Below are positions 8,340 through 15,464 of a stretch of 36,286 bases of DNA, piece by piece (position 1 is the stretch's first letter; each line of letters begins with the position of its first letter). Below the pieces are notes generated by a model. That model was not told where the DNA came from. It ran no database searches and saw only the letters and a program-made list of their open reading frames with translations. A program made the position numbers and the translations under genes. The stretch is taken from positions 1 through 36,286 of the forward strand of contig JAFWZX010000014.1 of assembly GCA_017517275.1 (NCBI GenBank), written 5' to 3'. The stretch comes from Clostridia bacterium (GTDB lineage Bacteria; Bacillota; Clostridia; UBA1212; UBA1255).

Positions 8340-8909
8340 TTATTGCAATATGCGGAGCATCAACTCTAATTGGACATCCATATCTTTTTGTGTCAGCGGA
8401 AAGAGCAAATTGTGTTTGCCCATTCCTTCCAGACTCCAAATGATGTGCAAGGCGGTTTCCTTGCAATTTTCACAAGAGAATATGCCTTGGGCGACTCCGA
8501 GTTCCAACATCTGAGAGACGATATCTACACAAGCTACGGCACGGCTTTGTAACAGTTCTCGGCTCTGTTGGCTTGCCAAGGAAAACTCTGCTATGGCATT
8601 GTCAATACAAATGGAAGGATCCAGTAATTGCGTCATTCTACTGCGAAGAAAGCTGATGAGTATTTCACTTGGGGATACGTCCATCGATTTTGCTTTTTCC
8701 AAAGAAGCAAAGGCTTCTTCCTGCTCCTCTCTAATGATGGCAGAAAAGATCTCTTCGGTGGAATTGTAGTGCCGATAGAGTCCGCCTCTGGAAAGACCTG
8801 TAGAATCACAAATATCTTGCATACTTACAGCAGAGAAACCTTTTGATGCAAATAGTTTCCGTGCCGCTTCCAGAATTCTTTTACGAGATAGTTCTCCACG
8901 GATGCCCAT
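8340..8909 (-). CDS. TetR family transcriptional repressor
   Basis: The 189-residue protein has the standard TetR N-terminal helix-turn-helix at residues about 8-55: RILEAARKLFASKGFSAVSM, then DICDSTGLSRGGLYRHYNST. The C-terminal helices form the ligand and dimer domain and are too variable for a ligand call. I chose ATG 8909, which has GGGGTG seven bases upstream, over a GTG at 8918. It follows the MFS symporter gene by 24 bases and would be co-transcribed from the promoter at 10412-10440. A 22-bp palindrome there is the likely operator, so the regulator would repress itself and the transporter until a substrate-related ligand appears. Its DNA has almost no ACGT tetranucleotides, unlike most of the window, which hints at transfer. 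Confidence 0.88.
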   Translation of the reverse strand: MGIRGELSRKRILEAARKLFASKGFSAVSMQDICDSTGLSRGGLYRHYNSTEEIFSAIIREEQEEAFASLEKAKSMDVSPSEILISFLRSRMTQLLDPSICIDNAIAEFSLASQQSRELLQSRAVACVDIVSQMLELGVAQGIFSCENCKETALHIIWSLEGMGKHNLLFPLTQKDMDVQLELMLRILQ

Positions 8910-8933
8910 AAAAATCACCCCAAGAACAGTGTA

Positions 8934-10370
8934 TCATTTGCTTTTATGTTTTTCAAGCAGTTCCTTGGGCAAAGATTCCCGAACAACTTCTTCTGTATAG
9001 CGTTTGGGCATTTTGAAGCAGGCAAAAAAGCCTAAAAGGCAGACAAGAGCAACGATTGGAGGCACCAGAGAAACACCGATCTTCCATGTTTCTCCAACGA
9101 CTTCCGCACCATTTATCATTTTATTAGCTTGAATGTTTTTGATGTTCTCATACACAAGTCCTGTAGAAACAGCGGAAACCACAGAAGAAAACAGAGACTG
9201 AATTGCGTAATACATACCGGTATGATCGATACCTGTAAGTTTAAACTCCATTGCAGAGATTTGGGACGGGATAATGTAGGGGGTACAGAAGAAAGCACCT
9301 ATGGCGAAGCTTCCAATAAAACTTCCGATACAGCCAATTACCACGCGGGCTGTCACGGAATTTGGGAAAAGATATTCGCTACCCACACAGAAATTCAGAA
9401 TAGCGACCGAGAAGCACAAAAGACAAACCTGATAACTGAAGCGAATGCCCTTTTTCTTGATCATACGATAGTACAAAAACAGCATCAGAGGTACAGGAGC
9501 GAATGCACAGGAATTCAAAAGGGCACCAAGACCTGCATCGATGTTCATAACGCCGGAAATCAAGGTGTTTTGGGCAGACAAGAACATTTGCAGACCGAAA
9601 AATGCACAGGAGTTGGGGATCAGCCAGCGCAAGAACTGGCGGTTTTTCAAAGTTATCTGCAAACTTGTTTTCAAAGGGATTCTGGCATCAGGGAGATAGT
9701 CTTTACCTTCACCGTATTTTTCTCCCTCTTTAATGAGGAATAAAGGTGTAAGCATGGTCAGCATAATGGGGGAAGCGCACATAACAAGGGTGCGAATATT
9801 GATGCCTTTACTGATGAAAACAGGGATAAGAGCATAGGCGATGCAGTAACCGATTGTCTCCCAAAAAGATTTATAGCTACCCACACGCATCCGCTGGTCC
9901 TCGTCTTTGCACACGCTTGACAGGCTGCCGTGAAAAGTGATAACAGACAAAGTGTATGCAGTGAAGAAAACCAAAAGCATTACACCTACCCAAATGGTGT
10001 TTGCCATAGAATTCTCACGGAATTCCAAAGGAGTCCATGCAAGATAATAGCTCAGAGCAAGGGGAATCAGAGCCATAAGCAAAACGGGACGACGGCGTCC
10101 CCAGCGAGTACGAATATTATCCGTTAAGGAAGCCAGGGGAATATCAACAAGACCATCAAAAATCTTGGCGATCATCCAAACTACGCCGAAAATGCCGGGA
10201 ACGATAAGCGAATAGCCTGTCAGACTCCAGCTGTCGATATTTGCAGTAAGACCAGCAGGATTGAGAGCGTCGGTAAAATATGCTCCCAAAAGGACGAATA
10301 AGATGTTAGGTCCGAAAAAACAAGAACCATAGAGAAACTCTTTCCATTTTTTGTCTAAAGATACTACCAT
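8934..10370 (-). CDS. GPH-family (MelB/XynP-like) sugar:cation symporter
   Basis: The 478-residue protein has about 12 hydrophobic segments and the GPH signature after helix 2: FDGLVDIPLASLTDN then RTRWGRRRPVLLMALIPLA. It closes with a charged cytoplasmic tail (MPKRYTEEVV and KELLEKHKSK). Members carry glycosides, pentosides or hexuronides with Na+ or H+ across the plasma membrane. I chose the ATG at 10370, with AGAGAGGTG upstream; the earlier start at 10421 would translate through the operator and the -10 box. It is the first gene of a two-gene unit with tetR. A region of 2,082 bases covering both genes (8340-10421) has only one ACGT tetranucleotide, against 13 per kb near 1-1.9 kb, which suggests recent acquisition. 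The sugar is unknown. Confidence 0.88.
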   Translation of the reverse strand: MVVSLDKKWKEFLYGSCFFGPNILFVLLGAYFTDALNPAGLTANIDSWSLTGYSLIVPGIFGVVWMIAKIFDGLVDIPLASLTDNIRTRWGRRRPVLLMALIPLALSYYLAWTPLEFRENSMANTIWVGVMLLVFFTAYTLSVITFHGSLSSVCKDEDQRMRVGSYKSFWETIGYCIAYALIPVFISKGINIRTLVMCASPIMLTMLTPLFLIKEGEKYGEGKDYLPDARIPLKTSLQITLKNRQFLRWLIPNSCAFFGLQMFLSAQNTLISGVMNIDAGLGALLNSCAFAPVPLMLFLYYRMIKKKGIRFSYQVCLLCFSVAILNFCVGSEYLFPNSVTARVVIGCIGSFIGSFAIGAFFCTPYIIPSQISAMEFKLTGIDHTGMYYAIQSLFSSVVSAVSTGLVYENIKNIQANKMINGAEVVGETWKIGVSLVPPIVALVCLLGFFACFKMPKRYTEEVVRESLPKELLEKHKSK

Positions 10371-10387
10371 TGTTTTACACCTCTCTT

Positions 10388-10409
10388 TTTGCGACACGAA
10401 TGTCGCAAA
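10388..10409. promoter_or_regulatory. Palindromic operator for the neighbouring TetR repressor
   Basis: Two perfect 9-bp arms (TTTGCGACA and TGTCGCAAA) flank a 4-base centre. The site begins two bases downstream of the -10 box and ends 17 bases before the symporter start codon, so a bound repressor would block initiation. The match to the TetR encoded in the same unit is inferred from position. Confidence 0.8.
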
Positions 10410-10411
10410 GC

Positions 10412-10440
10412 AGTATATCATTGGGAGTCCTATACGTCAA
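10412..10440 (-). promoter_or_regulatory. Sigma-A promoter of the MFS-tetR unit
   Basis: On the minus strand TTGACG and TATACT are separated by 17 bases, immediately upstream of the palindromic operator. Confidence 0.85.
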
Positions 10441-10461
10441 GACAGTTACTGAAAGATAAAT

Positions 10462-10499
10462 AAAAAGACAGATATTCAGATTGATTGCCGAATATCTGT
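10462..10499 (-). terminator. Second terminator downstream of the tRNA genes
   Basis: On the minus strand the arms ACAGATATTC and GAATATCTGT enclose a 12-base loop and are followed by CTTTTTATTTATC. Together with the hairpin at 10549-10575 it insulates the MFS-tetR unit from tRNA transcription. Confidence 0.7.
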
Positions 10500-10544
10500 G
10501 TCGTTGGCATCTATGAAATTGCAACTTAAAAATTAGGGGTAAAA

Positions 10545-10578
10545 TTAAGAAAAGCCTTGATTTCTCAAGGCTTTTCTA
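10545..10578 (-). terminator. Terminator of the tRNA operon
   Basis: A perfect 11-bp stem (AAAAGCCTTGA with its complement) has a 4-base loop, lies about 35 bases past the end of tRNA-Tyr, and ends in a short T run. The symmetry would allow action in both directions. Confidence 0.85.
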
Positions 10579-10608
10579 TGTGGCATCTAAATAGGCCACA
10601 ACACTTCA

Positions 10609-10690
10609 TGGGAGATTGTGGATTCGAACCACAGAAGTCGTCGACAACAGATTTACAGTCTGCCCCCTTTGGCCGCTCGGGAAATCTCCC
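10609..10690 (-). tRNA. tRNA-Tyr (anticodon GTA)
   Basis: On the minus strand the acceptor stem GGGAGAT pairs with ATCTCCC, the anticodon loop reads CTGTAAATC around GTA, a long variable arm is present as expected for bacterial tRNA-Tyr, and the T loop GGTTCGAATCC is intact. The discriminator is A and no CCA is encoded. It follows tRNA-Thr by 30 bases in the same transcript. Confidence 0.96.
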
Positions 10691-10693
10691 AGA

Positions 10694-10718
10694 TTCCGAA
10701 ACTATTTAATTTTCGGAA
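10694..10718 (-). other. Hairpin in the spacer between tRNA-Thr and tRNA-Tyr
   Basis: TTCCGAAA and TTTCGGAA form a perfect 8-bp stem with a 9-base loop. No T run follows on the minus strand, so a terminator is unlikely; a processing signal between the two tRNAs is the simplest reading. Confidence 0.45.
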
Positions 10719-10720
10719 AA

Positions 10721-10793
<73 letters not shown>

Positions 10794-10822
10794 TTGTGCT
10801 TGTCTTGCAAGCAACGTTGGAT

Positions 10823-10851
10823 ATTATACCCACTTTTATCCCGTCTGTCAA
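10823..10851 (-). promoter_or_regulatory. Consensus sigma-A promoter of the tRNA operon
   Basis: On the minus strand TTGACA and TATAAT match the consensus perfectly with a 17-base spacer, about 30 bases upstream of tRNA-Thr. Confidence 0.92.
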
Positions 10852-10886
10852 CACTATAAAAAAATATTTTTGATGTTTTTTTACAT

Positions 10887-10918
10887 AAAAATACTTCCGA
10901 TAATTTACACCGGAAGTT
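10887..10918 (-). terminator. Terminator of the GNAT / EEP-lipoprotein operon
   Basis: On the minus strand ACTTCCG and CGGAAGT form a 7-bp stem with an 11-base loop and are followed by ATTTTTATG, about 65 bases past the stop codon of the EEP lipoprotein gene. Confidence 0.75.
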
Positions 10919-10983
10919 TAGTCGAAGTCTGCGATAGACTATTTTACGCAAGCAGCAAAGCATACGCTTTCTTACTTGATTTA

Positions 10984-12870
10984 TTACAAATCAAAGTCAG
11001 CATAAATCGGTAAATGATCTGATGTCTTCCTTATAAAAGTCGTATCAATGATATCAAACAGCTTTAAATTGAGACCCTCACCTTTATAAAAAATATGATC
11101 TATAACTGATTGTTGCTTATTTTGTGATAATCCGCCGTATTTATAATAGTATCCGTAGTAATTGTCATATTTAGGATAGCCACACTGTGTCGAACCGGTA
11201 TCTGATATAGGTGCTGTGATTTGAGCAGATTTGAGACCGTAATCAGTAAGCACATGCAACGCAATTCTGCCCTGACACTTTTCTCTAATCGATTTGATAT
11301 CCGTGTCTGTATACCTGCAATTCATATCTCCGCCCACAATCACCGGGAGTGAAGCATACTCCGGGATTTTATACAAATTATCGAGAACATTTAAAAGTTG
11401 AGTCGCATTATCAATTCTCGCAAGATTTGAACCGAGCATATATCGCGGATCATCTTCATTATAATTATTGCCATTCAAATCAGTCTTATCTTCGCTCCAA
11501 TAAAAATGGGTATTCATTACAATAAACATTTTACCTGTTTCTTTAACACGCATAACTGACCATGCGACACTTTTCGTTGTGTCATTTTTTATTCTTGGGT
11601 CTTCGGCATACTCATAAGTATACAGTAAATGGTCTGATTTAACAACTTCAAGAACGTCCGGATTATAATAAATCGGAGTATGTAACCTGTAACCGTCCGT
11701 TTCGTTCGCAATACATTTATAGCCAATATCTGTCATATTTTTAGGAACTTCGTTTCCTGCGGCATCGCTGTATTCCTGAAACATTATCATGTCCGCTTTA
11801 TAATCAGCATATACACATTTCTGAAGTCTAAATCTTCTTCTTGTATTTATCGTAGGGGTTCTGTCATATCCGTACAGATTATGATACAGCAGTCGTATAT
11901 CTCCTGTTTTATCCCCCAGTGCGTTGCCGGCTTCGGCAAACTGTTCTGACAGATCCTCCCTATGCATCAAATCGGCACTAATAACATTGTTCTTCTGCTC
12001 TGTAAAAAGTTGGCAAAACTTCTCATAAGCATAATCATACGCACTTGCAGAGCCGGCTGCTATATGAACATCACCTTCATGCACAGCAATAATATATTCA
12101 GAAGCTGAGATATTCTCTGCAATATTGCCGGCAGTTCCAATAAATATTTTTTTGCGATTTTCTTTATTTTTTTGCGTTATATCCAACAGTGTGCCTTCTT
12201 TTGTCGCTATCTCCTGTTGTAACATGACGGCAAACTCATCTTCTACGGTTGTCTCTGACACAGGTAAAACGATATCATAGTCGCCGATGTCAAAATCACC
12301 AATCTTTATAGATTCTACTTCGTTTTCTACAACCCGGCTATATTTCATATCATCAGAAAACTCAATGTATTTCTTTATATTATATTCTCTTCCAAAAATG
12401 TTCTCATTGAATTTATCCAGAGCCTTAACCGTTGAACTAACGCCTCCGCCGACTATAACGATTTTATTTCCAACGCGAGCAATTGCATAATCATTATAAT
12501 CCAACTTCGCCTTCACAAGCTCAGTTTCCGGAAACCCTGTGTCGCCAATTAAAATCTGGTAATCATCTTCTTCATATATCAAAGCTTCCTTTGGTTCCAG
12601 ATTAAGCTTTGCACCTGTCTTTGTCTCCGTCTGTGAAATAAGCTCAGTTATTTTATTTCTTAAATCCGAAACCTTATTATACTCTTTCTCATAATATACG
12701 ACAGTAAAGCGGCTAAGTCCTGAAGAAGCTACGGTTAGAACCTGATCATTATATATTTCAAAGGTTTTTTCTTCTTTTGTGCAACCTGAAACATATACAA
12801 ACAAATTAATAATTATTAAGCACAACAAACAAAAAGTCTTTATCCTGTTATTCAACGTATTCATCTCCAT
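10984..12870 (-). CDS. Lipoprotein with an endonuclease/exonuclease/phosphatase (EEP) domain
   Basis: The 628-residue product has a lipoprotein signal with lipobox VSGC (Cys30). Two related segments follow, about residues 95-160 and 235-290, each with the pattern I-x-I-G, then a strand with YAIARVGNKIVIVGG or YIIAVHEGDVHIAAG, then an A/K-rich helix ending in FNENIFG or FCQLF. This pattern resembles accessory domains of glycoside hydrolases. Residues about 320-628 form the EEP domain: IRLLYHNLYG, MIMFQEYSD (metal-binding Glu), MNTHFYW, VIVGGDMNCRY (catalytic Asp and Asn) and the closing KTSDHLPIYADF (catalytic Asp-His). EEP enzymes cleave phosphodiesters in nucleic acids, phosphoinositides or sphingomyelin; the substrate here is unknown. 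The ATG overlaps the upstream GNAT stop as TAATG and lacks a clear ribosome site, so translation is probably coupled. Confidence 0.8.
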   Translation of the reverse strand: MEMNTLNNRIKTFCLLCLIIINLFVYVSGCTKEEKTFEIYNDQVLTVASSGLSRFTVVYYEKEYNKVSDLRNKITELISQTETKTGAKLNLEPKEALIYEEDDYQILIGDTGFPETELVKAKLDYNDYAIARVGNKIVIVGGGVSSTVKALDKFNENIFGREYNIKKYIEFSDDMKYSRVVENEVESIKIGDFDIGDYDIVLPVSETTVEDEFAVMLQQEIATKEGTLLDITQKNKENRKKIFIGTAGNIAENISASEYIIAVHEGDVHIAAGSASAYDYAYEKFCQLFTEQKNNVISADLMHREDLSEQFAEAGNALGDKTGDIRLLYHNLYGYDRTPTINTRRRFRLQKCVYADYKADMIMFQEYSDAAGNEVPKNMTDIGYKCIANETDGYRLHTPIYYNPDVLEVVKSDHLLYTYEYAEDPRIKNDTTKSVAWSVMRVKETGKMFIVMNTHFYWSEDKTDLNGNNYNEDDPRYMLGSNLARIDNATQLLNVLDNLYKIPEYASLPVIVGGDMNCRYTDTDIKSIREKCQGRIALHVLTDYGLKSAQITAPISDTGSTQCGYPKYDNYYGYYYKYGGLSQNKQQSVIDHIFYKGEGLNLKLFDIIDTTFIRKTSDHLPIYADFDL

Positions 12871-13595
12871 TAATAATTTTCTATATTTGCCTTAAGTTCA
12901 ACCTCTTCTGTAAGATATTTTACCATTTGATGTGTAGTTACATTATCATAATCCTTGTCACAAAAAACAAACGAATCGAAGGAACCTTCCTCCGTAACCG
13001 CAATGCGTATCTCCTCATATAAGTGCACCATTTTAATGATATCATTTTTTGTTTTTACAAAAAAGCCGTCTTTTGCATTTTTATTATAGCAAGCAAGCAA
13101 ATCATCTGCAATCTCCGATGAAAAGTCCTGGTGCGTAATAACGCGAATCTTATTTTTATCGTATTTTTTGAAATAGTCAGAATAAGAATATCGGAAGTAC
13201 GTGTTAAATCCGAGTCCGGAATAAAATTCCGGAATTTGTGTTGCTAATTGAAGAACTGATACTTTTTTGTTTTCACAGAAAAAATCACAGACGTAATTCA
13301 TCAGTTCTCGGCTATAACCTTTTTTTCTATAATCCGGATGAGTGCACACCCCCACAATAAAACCGGAAGGTATTATCATGCTTAGATTATTACAGTGCGT
13401 CTGCTGAGGAATAACGTTAATCATCGATACAAGTGTCTCACTATCCATGCAAGCAAAACAGTACGCGCCATTATCTATCAGACGATGCTTTATATAATAA
13501 TAAACGTATTCAACATCGTCTTCCGGAAAGCAGGTTACCCATAGATCAGCTATCCGACCTATATATTCTTTAATATCAATCACTTTTATCTGCAT
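12870..13595 (-). CDS. GNAT family N-acetyltransferase
   Basis: The start at 13595 gives a 241-residue protein beginning MQIKVIDIKEY, with AAGGA upstream; longer starts read back into the hydrogenase terminator and hydA. The acetyl-CoA binding core lies around residues 90-125: GFIVGVCTHPDYRKKGYSRELM contains the R/Q-x-x-G-x-A/S pyrophosphate loop in the form RKKGYS. IPEFYSGLGF near residue 140 is the family's conserved closing beta strand and helix. The C-terminal 90 residues are specific to this protein. The stop codon overlaps the start of the EEP lipoprotein gene by one base. The acceptor substrate is unknown. Confidence 0.85.
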   Translation of the reverse strand: MQIKVIDIKEYIGRIADLWVTCFPEDDVEYVYYYIKHRLIDNGAYCFACMDSETLVSMINVIPQQTHCNNLSMIIPSGFIVGVCTHPDYRKKGYSRELMNYVCDFFCENKKVSVLQLATQIPEFYSGLGFNTYFRYSYSDYFKKYDKNKIRVITHQDFSSEIADDLLACYNKNAKDGFFVKTKNDIIKMVHLYEEIRIAVTEEGSFDSFVFCDKDYDNVTTHQMVKYLTEEVELKANIENY

Positions 13596-13611
13596 AGTAC
13601 CGTATCCTTCA

Positions 13612-13649
13612 TGAAAACAAAACAGGCAGTAGAAGATATACTGCCTGTC
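13612..13649 (-). terminator. Terminator of the hydrogenase operon
   Basis: On the minus strand a perfect 10-bp stem (ACAGGCAGTA with TACTGCCTGT) has a 7-base loop and is followed by TTTGTTTTC. It lies 35 bases past the hydA stop codon and 27 bases before the GNAT start. Confidence 0.85.
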
Positions 13650-13683
13650 TATTGTAATCAAAACATTATAAAGTCGCAAGAAA

Positions 13684-15447
13684 TTATTTAAATCTCTTCT
13701 TTGATTCATAAGTTGTGTGAAGCAGCTCGTGAGCTTTATGTGAATTGGGAGCTCCGAGATAATCTTCATAAAGCTTCTGAATCTGAACGTTGTTGTGAGA
13801 CTGTCTTACTGCCTGACGCTCATCTTCGCTGTAAAGAGCCTGAGCACGTTTTGCTTTAAACGTATCAAGGATATCAGGATCTTCATTAGGAAGGAAGCAA
13901 GGTTTAACGTAAGGCTGTCCGCCACCTGCAACACAACCGCCGGGGCAACCCATGATCTCGATGAACGTATACTTCGAAGTACCGGCACGGATCTCATCGA
14001 GGAGAACTTTTGCATTCTTCATTCCGGAAGCAACAGCTACGTTGATAGTCTGACCTGCAATTTCAATAGAAGCCTCTTTAATGCCGTCGAAGCCGCGAAC
14101 TTGTTCAAATTTGATAAGTTCATGTTCTTTACCCGTCAATACGTAATACGCTGTACGTAAAGCAGCCTCCATAACACCGCCTGTAACACCGAAGATAACG
14201 CCTGCACCTGTGTAATCGCCAAGTAAATCAGCATCGAATTCTTCGTCGGGAAGAGCACAGAAGTTGATACCGGAGCGCTTGATCAAATCACCAAGCTCAC
14301 GTGTTGTAAGAACTGCATCAACGTCAGCATTTCCGTTTGTATTGAGCTGATCTCTTACTGCTTCGCCTTTCTTAGCTGTACAAGGCATAATTGATACAAC
14401 AAAAATGTCCTTAGGATCCAGATTATTCTTCTCTGCAAAGTATGATTTAACAATAGCGCCCATCATTTCGTGAGGAGATTTACAAGATGACAGATGGTCA
14501 AGCTGATCACCGTAGTAGAACTCTGCGTAGTTAACCCATCCCGGTGAGCATGACGTAATCATAGGGAGAACGCCGCCGTTCTTAATTCTGTCAAGAAGCT
14601 CTGTAGCTTCTTCCATGATTGTAAGGTCTGCCGCAAAGTTTGTATCGTATACTTTGTTGAAACCAAGGCGTTTTAGAGCTGCAACCATCTTGCCTGTAAC
14701 AGGTGTACCGATCTTCATACCAAACTCTTCGCCGAGAGCTGCACGAACTGCCGGAGCTGTTTGAACAACAATGTATTTACCTTCTTTCTTAGCTTGGTCA
14801 ATCTTAGCGATCTCTGATTTTTCCATAAGAGCGCCTGTAGGACATACGTTTACACACTGGCCGCACATAATACACGGTGAAGTAGCAAAGGAGCGATTAC
14901 CTGCCGGAGCTACAATTGTAGCAAATCCACGGTTTTCAAAGCCAAGAACACCGAGGCCGTGAGCATTAGAACATCTTGCAACACAACGACCGCAAAGAAT
15001 ACATTTTGAAGTATCACGTACAATTGCGGGAGAGATCTCATCTACTGTAACAGGTGTCTTTGATCCGATATATTTATTTTCTCTTGCGCCTGTGATTTTC
15101 GCAACGTGAAGAAGCTCACATTTACCGTTTTTATCACACTGCTGACAATTAAGAGAGTGGTTAGAAAGGAGAAGTTCAACAGATGCTCTACGTGCCTCTA
15201 CAGCCTTCGGTGAAGAAATAGTAATTTCCATACCTTCTGCTACAGGATATACGCAAGATGCAACGAGGCCGCGTGCGCCGGTTGCTTCTACGAGACATAC
15301 ACGGCATGAGCCTTTTGAACATTCGCCATGATTGTATGCACAAAGAGAAGGAATCTCATAGCCACAAAGCTTTGCAGCCTCAAGAATCGTAAGTCCTTCT
15401 TCTACCTGATAGGGATAACCTTCAATTTTAATGTTAATTAATGCCAT
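13684..15447 (-). CDS. hydA: [FeFe] hydrogenase catalytic subunit HydA (HndD-like)
   Basis: The 587-residue protein makes or oxidises H2 at the H-cluster. Domains in order: a [2Fe-2S] domain (Cys36, 48, 51, 65), a His-Cys3 [4Fe-4S] site (His97, Cys101, 104, 110), two [4Fe-4S] ferredoxin motifs (Cys149-159 and Cys192-202), then the H-cluster domain with TSCSPGW (298-304), MPCTAKKGE (354-362) and EIMGCPGGCVAGGGQP (497-512). A small-subunit-like tail closes the protein. The first motif has Ser where the textbook form TSCCPGW has a second Cys; I believe this form is known in HndD-type subunits, but could not check. The gene ends the hydC-hydB-hydA operon, the arrangement of trimeric, NAD(H)-linked and often electron-bifurcating hydrogenases. 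The start has an AGGAGGG ribosome site. Confidence 0.95.
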   Translation of the reverse strand: MALINIKIEGYPYQVEEGLTILEAAKLCGYEIPSLCAYNHGECSKGSCRVCLVEATGARGLVASCVYPVAEGMEITISSPKAVEARRASVELLLSNHSLNCQQCDKNGKCELLHVAKITGARENKYIGSKTPVTVDEISPAIVRDTSKCILCGRCVARCSNAHGLGVLGFENRGFATIVAPAGNRSFATSPCIMCGQCVNVCPTGALMEKSEIAKIDQAKKEGKYIVVQTAPAVRAALGEEFGMKIGTPVTGKMVAALKRLGFNKVYDTNFAADLTIMEEATELLDRIKNGGVLPMITSCSPGWVNYAEFYYGDQLDHLSSCKSPHEMMGAIVKSYFAEKNNLDPKDIFVVSIMPCTAKKGEAVRDQLNTNGNADVDAVLTTRELGDLIKRSGINFCALPDEEFDADLLGDYTGAGVIFGVTGGVMEAALRTAYYVLTGKEHELIKFEQVRGFDGIKEASIEIAGQTINVAVASGMKNAKVLLDEIRAGTSKYTFIEIMGCPGGCVAGGGQPYVKPCFLPNEDPDILDTFKAKRAQALYSEDERQAVRQSHNNVQIQKLYEDYLGAPNSHKAHELLHTTYESKKRFK

Positions 15448-15464
15448 TATAGTTTACCCTCCTA

